A stretch of DNA of 64,000 nucleotides, taken from Haloterrigena sp. KLK7. GTDB taxonomy: Archaea; Halobacteriota; Halobacteria; Halobacteriales; Natrialbaceae. The stretch lies in contig NZ_CP149790.1 in assembly GCF_037914945.1 (NCBI RefSeq), forward strand, positions 62,001 to 126,000, read 5' to 3'. The position numbers and the translations under genes were made by a program. The stretch's first letter is position 1. Each line of letters opens with the position of its first letter. Of this stretch, positions 26,230 to 35,041 are shown piece after piece. A model generated the notes under the pieces. It did not search any database. It was not told the origin of the DNA and was given only the letters and a program-made list of their open reading frames with translations.

Positions 26230-27441
26230 TTACGAATCCAACGTCGACCGTACCGCCTGATGGACGCCCACCGATTCGATCGTCTCATCCAACGCATCGA
26301 GTACTGCGGTCAAATCCTGAACTAACTCGATCGTCTTGTATTGGCCCCCAGTACTCCCCTCGTTTCGTTTTTCGACGGCAATCAATCCGAGCATCTCGAG
26401 TTCATCGAGATGATCGTGCATCCATCGACTCGTCAACGAATCGTGACCAGCTTCTGTGCAAAACCGTTCGTACCGTCGGTACAAATCACGAGAGCGAACG
26501 GGCGAGTCATCTGAGGAAACGTAGGACGCTAATGCATACAGTAGGATTTTCTCGTGCATGTTGAGTCCCAAAATGCCACTCGTGATCTCCTCTTGTTGGA
26601 GCAGACTACGACCGCGACGAACGTGTTCCTCGCGAACCATCTCAGCGTTTTCTTCATTCGCAATGTCTCCCGCTTTCAGAAGCAGATCAAGAGCTTTCCT
26701 CGCATCACCGGACTCCTGAGCACCGAACGCAGCACACAGAGGGATAACGCCGTCTGCGAGAATATCCTCTTGAAACGCGATCGATTGGCGTTGGCGCAAC
26801 ACTTCCTCCAACTCGTCGGCAGTATACGCGGGGAAATTAATACTCCGTTCACAGAGACTCGATCGGACCTTCGGTGAGAGCGTGTCCCGATAGGTGAGAT
26901 CGTTACTGATACCGACGACGCTAACTCGCGCATCACTGATATTGTCGTTTTCTCGCGCTCGAGAGAGTTGATAGAGCAAAGAATCGTCCTGCAGATGGTC
27001 GATTTCGTCGAGTACGATGATGAACAGTCCGCCGTGATCGTCGAACGAGTCCCACATGAGATCGTAGACTTTGGAGCGGGGATGACCAGTCTCGCTAATT
27101 TTATCGTCACGGAAGGAATTCACGAGTTCGACGGCAACCCGATAACTGGTATCGACACCGTCACAGTTGACGACGTGAGTACTGATCGAGACATCGTGTT
27201 GTTCGCTGGCCGACTCAAGACGATCAAGCAAAAACTTGGTAGCGGCAGTCTTTCCCACCCCGGTTTTGCCATATAAAAAGACGTTATCAGGTTGGCTTTC
27301 GTTGATCGCCGGTTGGAGTGCAGTGTGATATGCCTCCAGTTCGTCGTCTCGTCCGACCATCTCGTCGGGAGTATAATCGTCCAAGAGAGCATTTCGATTC
27401 TGGAACGGAAAGTCGTCAGGTGTGAAAGCGAATTGGCTCAT
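26230..27441 (-). CDS. Orc1/Cdc6 replication initiator (copy 2)
   Basis: A 403-residue AAA+ initiator. It has Walker A GKTGVGKT near residues 58-65, Walker B IVLDEIDH, sensor 1 VGISND and the ERSINFPAYTADELEEVLRQ region. The C-terminal winged helix contains DSLTSRWMHDHLDELEMLGLI. It belongs to a different subfamily from copies 1 and 3 (FTPDDFPFQNRNALLDDYTP at the N-terminus). ATG at 27441 is taken rather than GTG five codons earlier. The gene is less GC-rich than its neighbours. Its origin is probably the gap upstream. Confidence 0.96.
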   Translation of the reverse strand: MSQFAFTPDDFPFQNRNALLDDYTPDEMVGRDDELEAYHTALQPAINESQPDNVFLYGKTGVGKTAATKFLLDRLESASEQHDVSISTHVVNCDGVDTSYRVAVELVNSFRDDKISETGHPRSKVYDLMWDSFDDHGGLFIIVLDEIDHLQDDSLLYQLSRARENDNISDARVSVVGISNDLTYRDTLSPKVRSSLCERSINFPAYTADELEEVLRQRQSIAFQEDILADGVIPLCAAFGAQESGDARKALDLLLKAGDIANEENAEMVREEHVRRGRSLLQQEEITSGILGLNMHEKILLYALASYVSSDDSPVRSRDLYRRYERFCTEAGHDSLTSRWMHDHLDELEMLGLIAVEKRNEGSTGGQYKTIELVQDLTAVLDALDETIESVGVHQAVRSTLDS

Positions 27442-27487
27442 TACGATAGCAATCACACAGAGGGGATTTAGAATTTTCTACCTCCCG

Positions 27488-27561
27488 TTCAAGTGATTCA
27501 AGTGAGTGGCTTATTTATATATTGTTTACCGACTCAGAGACCCCGTCGTTCAAGTGAATTT
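27488..27561. repeat. opposed CAAGTGA boxes, origin 2 family
   Basis: GTTCAAGTGA occurs at 27488 and 27547, and a further TTCAAGTGAGTGG at 27497. They are close to the inverse of the CACTCGAAC boxes at the other end of the gap. Confidence 0.6.
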
Positions 27562-27720
27562 GTTTCGATTGAGGGTTCTCTGAACTAGTTCTAATCTATA
27601 GGACAGCTTTTAATATAGTACAGCATAAACAGTATCCGCACTGTCTGTAAATATATCAGGCCCAAATTGGGAAGGGGTGTTGCTTTACTACGATTTCGGG
27701 GGCTACGCGGAGATTCGAAG

Positions 27721-27785
27721 CACTCACTCGAACGAAGGGGTGTCTGTCTTTATAAAGAACCACCTTCACTCGAACGAGTGGTCCA
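27721..27785. repeat. two ORB-like boxes, origin 2 family
   Basis: Two copies of TTCACTCGAACGA or CACTCGAACGA, about 40 bases apart. The first is followed by the G-stretch AGGGGTGTC. The second reaches to within ten bases of the end of the enoyl-CoA hydratase gene. Confidence 0.7.
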
Positions 27786-27795
27786 ACTGAACGAC

Positions 27796-28569
27796 CTATT
27801 CGAACTCCGGCTCTCGATCCTCCACGAACGCCTCCATCCCCTCGCGCTGATCCGGCGTTCCGAACAGACTCGCGAACGCTCGCTTCTCGTACTCGAGGCC
27901 GCTCGCCTGCGGCCCCTCGTGGCGCTGGTTGAGCGCCTGTTTCGCGGCGCGCATTGCGACGGCCGGTTTCGCGGCGATTCGCGAGGCCAACTCGTCGACG
28001 GTCTCCTCGAGGGCGTCGTCCGCCACCACTTCGCCGAAAATCCCGGCCTCGGCGGCCGATTCGGCGTCGAGTCGCTCGCCGAGGAAGATCATCCGGCGGG
28101 CGGTCTCGTCGCCGACGAGTTCCGGCAGGCGCTGGGTCGCGCCCCAGCCGGGGATGATGCCGAGATCGATCTCCGTGTTCCCGATCACGGCCGACTCGCT
28201 GGCGACCCGCAGGTCGCAGGCGATGGCCATCTCGCAGCCGCCGCCGAACGCGTAGCCGTTGACCGCGGCGATCGTCGGTGCCGGGAACGCCGCCAGCGCG
28301 TCGGCGACGTCGTGGCCGAGGGCGCCCCAGTCCTGTGCCTCGTCGGACGAGAGGTCCTGCATGTAGCCGATGTCCGCGCCGGCGATGAACGCGTCGTCGC
28401 CGGCGCCGGTCACGATCAGGGCGCGGGCGTCCTCGTCCGCGGCTTCGGTGATCGCCTCGCCCATCGCCTCGAGGGTCTCGACGTTCAGGGCGTTCAGTGC
28501 CTCGGGTCGATCCACGGTCAGCGTCGCGACGTCGCCGTCCCACTCGAGTTCGACGGTCTCCCAGGACAT
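27796..28569 (-). CDS. enoyl-CoA hydratase/isomerase family protein
   Basis: A 257-residue crotonase-fold protein. It has LNALNVETLEAMGEAI near the N-terminus. The oxyanion-hole segments are ALIVTGAGDDAFIAGADI and NGYAFGGGCEMAIACD, with catalytic-site residues in NTEIDLGIIPGWGATQRLP. It hydrates 2-enoyl-CoA in fatty-acid or amino-acid breakdown; side reactions are common in this family. ATG at 28569 fits the family start; an upstream GTG does not. It reads towards origin 2. Confidence 0.95.
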   Translation of the reverse strand: MSWETVELEWDGDVATLTVDRPEALNALNVETLEAMGEAITEAADEDARALIVTGAGDDAFIAGADIGYMQDLSSDEAQDWGALGHDVADALAAFPAPTIAAVNGYAFGGGCEMAIACDLRVASESAVIGNTEIDLGIIPGWGATQRLPELVGDETARRMIFLGERLDAESAAEAGIFGEVVADDALEETVDELASRIAAKPAVAMRAAKQALNQRHEGPQASGLEYEKRAFASLFGTPDQREGMEAFVEDREPEFE

Positions 28570-28713
28570 ACGCCGGGGTTCATCGGCCGCCGTGAAATCC
28601 CTTGGCACCGCGGCAGTCTCGGTCCGCGAGAGCGGGACGATGGGCGGCCGACGAGCCGAGCCGGTCTACCGAGAGCCCGTTTCTCGAATTCGGACCCTCC
28701 ATCGAGTCAGAAC

Positions 28714-28733
28714 CTCTCTCTCTCTCTCTCTCG
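28714..28733. repeat. CT dinucleotide microsatellite
   Basis: About ten CT units in the divergent gap between the hydratase and msrA genes, some 50 bases before the msrA start. It could vary in length by slippage. Confidence 0.85.
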
Positions 28734-28780
28734 AGTCCGGACCCGTCACATCTTTCCTCGAGCGCGCCCTACCCGTGGCT

Positions 28781-29329
28781 ATGGAACGAGCCACGTTCGG
28801 CGGCGGATGTTTCTGGTGTGTCGAAGCGGCGTTCAAGGAGCTCGAGGGAGTCGAATCGGTCACCTCCGGCTACGCCGGTGGTCACACCGAGGACCCGAGC
28901 TACAAGGCGGTCTGTTCCGGGAAGACGGGCCACGCGGAAGTGGTGAAGATCGAGTACGATCCCGACGCGGTCGCCTACGAGGACCTGCTCGAGGTCTTCT
29001 TCACGATCCACGACCCGACCACGAAGGACCGCGAGGGGCCGGACGTCGGCAGCCAGTACCGGTCGGCGATCTACGCCCACGACGACGACCAGCTCGAGAC
29101 CGCCGAGGCGTTCGCGGAGGAACTCGAGAACGAGGGGCTCTACGAGGGAATCGTCACCGAGATCGAGCCGCTGGAGGCGTTCTACGAGGCCGAGGAGCAC
29201 CACCAGGACTACTTCGAGAAGAACCCCAACGACGCCTACTGCACGATGCACGCGGCCCCGAAGGTCGAGAAGGTCCGCGAGAAGTTCGCGGCGGACGTCG
29301 AGGGCGAGGGCGAACGGACGTCAGCCTGA
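28781..29329 (+). CDS. msrA: peptide-methionine (S)-S-oxide reductase
   Basis: A 182-residue MsrA that repairs oxidised methionine. The catalytic motif GGGCFWCVEAAF is near residues 7-18, with the nucleophile Cys in GCFW. Other family parts are VTSGYAGGHTEDPSY, GHAEVVKIEYDP, VFFTIHDPTTKDREGPDVGS and EEHHQDYFEKNP. The C-terminal Cys in DAYCTMH is a candidate resolving cysteine. Full length. The start is ATG behind a short AT-poor leader. Confidence 0.97.
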   Translation: MERATFGGGCFWCVEAAFKELEGVESVTSGYAGGHTEDPSYKAVCSGKTGHAEVVKIEYDPDAVAYEDLLEVFFTIHDPTTKDREGPDVGSQYRSAIYAHDDDQLETAEAFAEELENEGLYEGIVTEIEPLEAFYEAEEHHQDYFEKNPNDAYCTMHAAPKVEKVREKFAADVEGEGERTSA

Positions 29330-30000
29330 CGGTCGCACCCCCGAATCGAGGCTTCGTCGTCGTGTCGACGATGCGACTGCGCGTCCGAGATAACGATTCT
29401 CTCCGGGTGGGTCCGGCTTCAGTCGCCGCGTTTCCATCGTGCCAGAGATCCGAATGACAGGCGCCCACTAGCACCCAGTTACCAGAGTATCGTCGCATCG
29501 GATGCGATAGAATCGCCTCGAGGGAAGCCACACCGAGTGCAATTCGGCAAACAGCCACGAAATAGTCGACGCCGAATGAAAAATTAAAAACACTACATCT
29601 ATCGGACCTATATCCGCTTATTCTTCCACTATTATCCCCTCCAGAACAGATATTGCTCGGTCAAAAACCCTTATTATTGGATGGATAGTAATTGGTATCG
29701 AGGTGGTGATGATAACAGAAACCGAGACAGAAGACAGACGCGAGACACCTATCGTGGTCCTGTGACACTGTGCCTCTGTGGATCCCACGACACGCCGGTA
29801 CCCGGCCCTGACACCATGCTACGATCCTCGGCTGTCACCGTTTTTTCGGACGAACGATACCCCACCGAGCGGTCGCCATGTAATCGCTGTCGCATCGATA
29901 CGACGCAGGAACGCCCGATAGCACACCGCGGTTATGTCGTTCTGTAGTCACTCGAAGGCTCCAGTTTGAATACCCTTCTCGGCGTCGGTCCCACTGACCC
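29330..30000. other. 670-base gap with AT-rich centre
   Basis: No convincing gene. The centre (about 29575-29720) is markedly AT-rich for this genome, with aaaaattaaaaacactacat and ttattattggatggatagta. A possible 88-codon frame at 29681-29947 has no recognised motif apart from scattered Cys (TLCLCGSH, NRCRI) and is not called. The AT-rich block could be a promoter or a remnant of mobile DNA. Confidence 0.45.
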
Positions 30001-30426
30001 ATGTCCGTCGGCAAACTCGGCCCCGAAAACGTCGTCACGACCAGCCCAGACAGCACCCTCGAGGAGGCCACGCAGACGCTCGACGACGAGAACGTCGGCG
30101 CGCTCGTCGTCACCGAAGACGACGAGCCGATCGGGATGCTCACCGACCGCGACGCCGCGCTCGCGATCCACGACCGCGACGACGTCGGCTCGGCCCCGGT
30201 CGAGGAGATTATGACGGAAGACCCGGTGACACTCGAAGCGGACGACGATCCGCTCGCGATCTCGGAAGCGATCGAGGAACACAACGTGCGCCGGTTCCCG
30301 ATCGTCGACGACGACGGCGAACTGGCCGGAATCGCGACGCTGGACGACCTGATCGCGACGATCGGCGAGGAACTCGACAACGTCGCCGACACGATCGAAG
30401 CCCAGTCGCCCGACTACAGTCCGTAG
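30001..30426 (+). CDS. tandem CBS domain protein
   Basis: A 141-residue protein made of two CBS domains: residues about 7-60 (VTTSPDSTLEEATQTLDDEN, then PIGMLTDRDAALAI) and 70-125 (MTEDPVTLEADDDPLAISEA, then LAGIATLDDLIATI). A CBS pair binds adenine nucleotides and senses energy charge. Stand-alone pairs like this are frequent in haloarchaea; the partner is unknown. Confidence 0.93.
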   Translation: MSVGKLGPENVVTTSPDSTLEEATQTLDDENVGALVVTEDDEPIGMLTDRDAALAIHDRDDVGSAPVEEIMTEDPVTLEADDDPLAISEAIEEHNVRRFPIVDDDGELAGIATLDDLIATIGEELDNVADTIEAQSPDYSP

Positions 30427-30520
30427 CGACAGCGGTTCGTTTTTTCAGGCGCCTCGTCTCGCGCTCCACCCGCCGGCCGAAGAATGAAAGGTACCTCCCG
30501 CTCGAGCCCGTAGTCCGACT

Positions 30521-31798
30521 ATGAACAGTCGACCGGCCCATCCGGACGTCCTCGTCGTCGGCGGCGGGGCGACCGGCACGGGACTCGCCAGGGACCTCGC
30601 ACTGCGGGGCGTAGACGTGACGCTGGCCGAACGCGACGGGCTCTCGGCGGGCGCCTCCGGGCGCTCCCACGGCCTGCTGCACAGCGGCGCTCGGTACGCC
30701 GAGAGCGATCCCGAGGGCGCCCGCGAGTGCCTCGAGGAGAACCGAATCCTCCGCGATATCGGCGGCGCGTGCGTCCGGGAGACCCGCGGACTGTTCGTCC
30801 AGCTGGCCGACGACGATCCGCACTACTTCGAGGCGAAGCGCGCGGCCTGCGAGGACGTCGGAATCCCGGTCGACGTGATCGACGGCGAGACGGCTCGAGA
30901 CGCGGTTCCCGGTCTCGCCGAGGAAGTCGAGCGCGCGATGTGGGTCCCCGACGCGGTCGTCGTCCCGTCGCGGCTGGTCGCGGCCAACGCGGCGGCCGCA
31001 CGCGACCGCGGCGCCGAGATCCTGCCGCACGCGCCCGTCACGGACATGACCGTCGAAAACGGCCGCATCGCGTCGGTCTCCCTCGGAGGCGACGCCCGGA
31101 AGACCGTCGAACCGACGTACGTCGTGAACGCCACCGGCGCCCACGCCGGCCGAATCGCGGCGATGGCCGGCGTCACCGTCCCGATGCGTCCGACGCGGGG
31201 CGTCATGGTCTCGATCGATTACGACGGCCTCGAGCCCGTTCTCAACCGCTGTCGCGATCCGGCCGACGGCGATATCATCGTTCCCCACGCCGACGAGGCC
31301 GTGCTGGGAACGACGAGCGTCCCGGTCGACGACCCGGACGACTACGAGCGCGCCGACTGGGAGATCGAGCAGACGGTCGCCGAGTGCGCGACGATCCTCC
31401 CGGCCGTCGCCGAGGCGGACCAGGTCCGGACGTGGTGGGGCGTGCGCCCGCTGTACGAGCCCGAAGAGTCGGCTCGCGGCGGCGGACGCGGAATTTCGCG
31501 CGGCTTTCACCTGCTCGACCACGCCGCCGACGGGAACGAAGAATCGTCCCCGCCGGCGCTGGGGTCCGACGGCGTCGAGAACTTCGCCAGCATCGTCGGC
31601 GGAAAGCTGACGACCTATCGTCGGATGGCCGAGGCGACCGCGGATCTCGTCTGTGATCGACTGGGCGTCGACGGCGAGTCGACCACGGCGACGACCGAAC
31701 TCCCGGGCGAGTCGGATCCGTCGACGCTCGACGAGTACGTCCGCGAGTTCGACGGACAGGGGCCGACGGACGCGGATCTCGTCGGTACCGGACGCTGA
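30521..31798 (+). CDS. GlpA-like FAD-dependent glycerol-3-phosphate dehydrogenase
   Basis: A 425-residue FAD enzyme of the DAO/GlpA family. It has the dinucleotide motif LVVGGGATGTGLARDLALRG, GASGRSHGLLHSGARY, and the C-terminal FAD-contacting segment FASIVGGKLTTYRRMAE. It oxidises glycerol 3-phosphate. Haloarchaeal GlpA is usually much longer, with a C-terminal Fe-S-cluster domain, and is followed by glpB and glpC; both the extra domain and those genes are missing here. It ends inside a 21-bp repeat tract, which may have cut the protein. It may be a solitary paralogue with a different substrate. Confidence 0.85.
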   Translation: MNSRPAHPDVLVVGGGATGTGLARDLALRGVDVTLAERDGLSAGASGRSHGLLHSGARYAESDPEGARECLEENRILRDIGGACVRETRGLFVQLADDDPHYFEAKRAACEDVGIPVDVIDGETARDAVPGLAEEVERAMWVPDAVVVPSRLVAANAAAARDRGAEILPHAPVTDMTVENGRIASVSLGGDARKTVEPTYVVNATGAHAGRIAAMAGVTVPMRPTRGVMVSIDYDGLEPVLNRCRDPADGDIIVPHADEAVLGTTSVPVDDPDDYERADWEIEQTVAECATILPAVAEADQVRTWWGVRPLYEPEESARGGGRGISRGFHLLDHAADGNEESSPPALGSDGVENFASIVGGKLTTYRRMAEATADLVCDRLGVDGESTTATTELPGESDPSTLDEYVREFDGQGPTDADLVGTGR

Positions 31799-31864
31799 CA
31801 CCGTCGGCGCCGAACGCTGACGCGTCGGTACCGGGCGCTGACGCGTCGGTGTCGGACGCTATCG
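31781..31864. repeat. 21-bp tandem repeat over the 3' end of the GlpA-like gene
   Basis: Four imperfect units that begin GTCGGTACCGG or close variants start at 31781, 31803, 31824 and 31845. The first contains the TGA stop of the GlpA-like gene. Spacings are 22, 21 and 21 bases. Confidence 0.85.
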
Positions 31865-31878
31865 GGAGAGAGGCGGCG

Positions 31879-33576
31879 TCAGCGACCGCCGACGAGCCCG
31901 CGCGTGGCCGTCCGTAGCGACTGCGTCACTGCCGCGGGATGGGGGAGCCCGAGCCGATAGCGAACCCGATCCTCCCGTTTGAGCGGGTCGAACACGATGG
32001 GTTCCTCGAGGTCCCAGATCCGCGCCGGTGACGCGCGGACGCCGCGACGCTCGAGGACGGCGTTGGCCGCGCGGCGGCCGGCCTCGTCGGCCGACTCCAT
32101 CGAAGCCAGATCTGAGTTCGTTCGGACGTAGTCGCCGGCCAGCGCGAGGTTCGGAACGCCGACGTCGGCCGGCGGTCGGTTTCGCAGCGAGCCGACGGTG
32201 TTGATCAACAGCGGCGAGCGGTTCTCGACGCCGGTAACGACGGCGTCGCCGTCGTCCCGTTGCGTCGGAGACGCGACGGTGGTCTCGACGATCGCCGGAT
32301 CGAGGAACCAGTCGACGAGCATGTCGTCCCGCAGCCGCTCCTCGGGACCGTTCAGGTGGGTCTTCAGCTGTTCCCAGATCTCCGCGGCGATCTCCTCGCG
32401 GCTGCACCGTCTGGCCGGCTTCTCGTACAGGACCCCCGGCGTCTCCCAGTCGGAGGCGATCACCGAGAGGACGCCCGCGACCTCGTCGGCGCGGTCCTCG
32501 AGGTCGTAGTCCGATTCCGACCAGAACTGGCGCTGCGAGATCGACGTCAGCGCCCACGGGGCGTCGGCGTAGACCTGGTGGCCTCGCGACAGCGCGACGT
32601 CCTCAGTCAGGTAGAACTGGATCCCGTTCATCCAGGCGGTGTCGAGGCGCTCGATCCGACCGAGCGCGGGCGCGGTTCGCGTCAGGTCGGGGGTGAGCAA
32701 CTTCGGGGCGACATCGACGGGAACGGCGAGGACGTAGTCGTCGGCCTCGATTCGCTCGGAAGCCGCCCCCTCGGGGTCGCTCGCGGAGCCGACGACGGCA
32801 CCGGTGACGCGTCGACCGTCGGACTCGAGTCGCGCCACCGGCGTGTTCGTCCGGAACTCGACGCCGAGCGACTCGAGGTGGCGAACCCACGGATCGATCC
32901 AGGCCTCGCTGGTCGGCGCGTTCAGCACCCGCTCGGTGGGACGGGTCGGGTCGAGTTGGCCGAACAGTAACTGCAGGTAGATCGCGCCGATCGTCCTGGC
33001 GCTGCCGACCTGCGGACGCAACGCGACGAGCGCCTGCGTCGCGTAGGCGAGTCGGTCGCGAAACGCCTGCGAGCGGTTCTCGGCGTCGATGAACTCCCAC
33101 CACGAGACGTCGTCGAACTCCTCCGTTCGGCGCCGCTCGCAGGCGGTCAGGAAGTACAGGAGCCGCTCGAGCAGAAAGCGGACGTCGTCGGCGGGCAGGT
33201 CCTCGGCGAACGCCGGTCGAAGCGCCTCGAGCCAGCCTCGCACCGTCTCCGGCGTTCGGGTCTCGGCGATCCGCCCCGGTCCGGCCGCGCTCGCGACGAG
33301 AGTCGCTTCGGTCTCGACGAGGTTGTCCGCGACGGTGCCGCCGCCGTCCGGAATGCGGCCCATCGTGTCGATCACGTGGCGGTAGAACGCCGGAAAGAAT
33401 CGGAAGCCGTGTTCGCCGTGCAACGGCGCCGGCCCGTCGTCGATCGGGATCGATCGCGCCTTGCCGCCGAAGCGGTCGGTGGCCTCGAAGACGGTCACCT
33501 CGAGCCCTCGTTCGGCGAGTTCGTGGGCCGCGGTGAGGCCGCCGATTCCGCCGCCGAGTACGGCAACGTCGGTCAT
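31879..33576 (-). CDS. FAD-dependent amine-oxidase/phytoene-desaturase family protein
   Basis: A 565-residue flavoprotein. The N-terminal FAD motif is VAVLGGGIGGLTAAHELAER, followed by TVFEATDRFGGKARS. The C-terminal FAD site VGVPNLALAGDYVRTNSDLA ends with SMESADEAGRRAANAV. This is the layout of carotenoid desaturases and hydroxysqualene dehydroxylase-like enzymes, which act on isoprenoids at the membrane. The exact substrate cannot be read from sequence. No carotenoid genes are adjacent. Confidence 0.88.
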   Translation of the reverse strand: MTDVAVLGGGIGGLTAAHELAERGLEVTVFEATDRFGGKARSIPIDDGPAPLHGEHGFRFFPAFYRHVIDTMGRIPDGGGTVADNLVETEATLVASAAGPGRIAETRTPETVRGWLEALRPAFAEDLPADDVRFLLERLLYFLTACERRRTEEFDDVSWWEFIDAENRSQAFRDRLAYATQALVALRPQVGSARTIGAIYLQLLFGQLDPTRPTERVLNAPTSEAWIDPWVRHLESLGVEFRTNTPVARLESDGRRVTGAVVGSASDPEGAASERIEADDYVLAVPVDVAPKLLTPDLTRTAPALGRIERLDTAWMNGIQFYLTEDVALSRGHQVYADAPWALTSISQRQFWSESDYDLEDRADEVAGVLSVIASDWETPGVLYEKPARRCSREEIAAEIWEQLKTHLNGPEERLRDDMLVDWFLDPAIVETTVASPTQRDDGDAVVTGVENRSPLLINTVGSLRNRPPADVGVPNLALAGDYVRTNSDLASMESADEAGRRAANAVLERRGVRASPARIWDLEEPIVFDPLKREDRVRYRLGLPHPAAVTQSLRTATRGLVGGR

Positions 33577-33697
33577 CGACGTCCACTGCGGGAGCGATCG
33601 ACGTAACCGATGCGCCTAACGACCGAGGGTACGCCGCGGCCGTGCGCCCGGCCGGAAAGCTGCGTCGGGCGGGCGATCCGGATCGAAGACGGCGCCG

Positions 33698-34063
33698 TCA
33701 GAACTCCTCGCGGGCATTCGACCAGATGCCGAGCGACTGGTCGTTCGAGCAGCCGATATCGACGCGGAACTCGTGCTCGTCGTCGAGACTGATCCCGATC
33801 CGATCGAAGCTCGCCACGTACCGCGACGTGTGGTGGCGCCCCTCCCGAACGCCGACGGTCTCGCTGGCGAGTCCGGCGTCGGTCAGCCGATCGAGTTTGC
33901 GATAGGTCGTCGAGAGCGGGAGATCGACCGCTTCGGCGATCTCGGGAACGGTCTTCGGCGCCTCGAGAAGCGCGATGATCTCCCGACAGTCAGCATCGTC
34001 CAGCACGGCAGCGACGCCCTCGAGATCGGGCGAATCGCCGGACGATGAGAACTCGAGTGACAT
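33698..34063 (-). CDS. winged-helix regulator (ArsR/HTH_20-like)
   Basis: A 121-residue DNA-binding protein. The HTH is CREIIALLEAPKTVPEIAEA then STTYRKLDRLTDAGLASETV, followed by a wing with GRHHTSRYVASFDRI. The C-terminal tail ends SNAREEF. Similar proteins often control a neighbouring gene; the FAD enzyme on the same strand downstream is the nearest candidate (gap about 120 bases). ATG at 34063 is preferred over an upstream start. Confidence 0.88.
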   Translation of the reverse strand: MSLEFSSSGDSPDLEGVAAVLDDADCREIIALLEAPKTVPEIAEAVDLPLSTTYRKLDRLTDAGLASETVGVREGRHHTSRYVASFDRIGISLDDEHEFRVDIGCSNDQSLGIWSNAREEF

Positions 34064-34248
34064 AGACTGCGACCACATTAGAAGCGGAGCCTAAAGACAC
34101 GTTTGGTCCCGAAAGCGCCGGACGTGTCGGCCACGGAGGGAGATCGCGATGACACACCACCGGTTCAATCGTTCCGCAAATGCGTGGCAGGGGAGACCGG
34201 CCGGGCCACGTGGCCAACTACATGTGGGGTCGGCCCGACGACTCGCGT

Positions 34249-34938
34249 ATGAGCGACGAGCGAACGCCCGATTCGACGGTCGAGAACACGCCGGGGCAGG
34301 GACGGACGCCCGAACCCGAACGGATCGAACCGGCAGCGCCCGAGGAGTTCGGGCTCGTACAGGTCTGGTGGGGCGACGGCAAGGGGAAGACGACGGCCAC
34401 GCTCGGGATGGGGATGCGCGCCGCGGGCCACGGCTACCGCGTGCATATGCTCCAGTTCATGAAGGGCGGCGCCTCGAGCGTCGACGCCGTCCGCGGCGAG
34501 TACAACGCCATCGCGGCGCTCCCGGGACTCAGCTACGAGAACCTCGGCCACTACGGCTGGCACGGGATGGCCGACGGCAGCGACGAGGAAGACCACGAGG
34601 CGCAGGCCCGAGCCGGTCTCGAGCGCGCCCGCGAGCTACTCGAGGCGGCTGGGGAGGCCGACCTCGAGGCCCCGATCGATCTCGACGCGCCGCCGGAGGC
34701 GGGGATGCACATGCTGCTCCTCGACGAGATTCTCTACGCCGCGGATCGCGACCTGATCGGCGAAGACGACGTCCGCGAACTGATCGACGCGAAACCCGAC
34801 GACCTCGAACTGGTACTGTCGGGGAGCCACACGGAGCCGACGTACCTCGAGGACCGGGCCGATCTCGTTACGAATGTTCGCAAAGAGAAACATCCGATCG
34901 ACGACGGGCAGCGGGCCCGGCGCGGAACCGAATTCTGA
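34249..34938 (+). CDS. cobA: cob(I)yrinic acid a,c-diamide adenosyltransferase
   Basis: A 229-residue CobA/CobO/BtuR-type enzyme that adds the adenosyl group of ATP to the corrin cobalt. It has the P-loop WWGDGKGKTTATLGMGMRAA near residues 36-55, HMLQFMKGG and the second site MLLLDEILYAADRDLI. The C-terminal part has SGSHTEPTYLEDRADLVTNV. The N-terminal 30 residues are an acidic extension. The cobyric acid synthase gene lies 3.9 kb downstream, with an ABC exporter and an origin-like region between them. Confidence 0.95.
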   Translation: MSDERTPDSTVENTPGQGRTPEPERIEPAAPEEFGLVQVWWGDGKGKTTATLGMGMRAAGHGYRVHMLQFMKGGASSVDAVRGEYNAIAALPGLSYENLGHYGWHGMADGSDEEDHEAQARAGLERARELLEAAGEADLEAPIDLDAPPEAGMHMLLLDEILYAADRDLIGEDDVRELIDAKPDDLELVLSGSHTEPTYLEDRADLVTNVRKEKHPIDDGQRARRGTEF

Positions 34939-35041
34939 GCGGAAGCGGCGGCCGCTCGAGCGAACGTTCGCCCCGTCGATCCTGTTACTATTCACCTACC
35001 AACACAATTATTATCAATTCCTGTGAATGGATCGACGTTCA

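Larger units (their letters stand above)
27442..27795. other. candidate replication origin 2
   Basis: A 350-base AT-rich gap. Boxes of the CACTCGAACGAAGGGGTGTC type lie at 27721-27746 and 27762-27785. Opposed CAAGTGA boxes lie at 27488-27509 and 27546-27561. Between them are AT-rich runs (ggcttatttatatattgttt, 27508-27527, and gcttttaatatagtacagca, 27607-27626). The arrangement of inverted boxes around AT-rich DNA next to cdc6 fits an origin; the box sequence differs from the other loci. Activity is inferred. Confidence 0.72.

Noticed and set aside
29681-29947. 88-codon frame with several Cys
   Set aside because: The Cys residues do not form regular pairs, the sequence has no recognised domain and the start has no promoter at the right distance.
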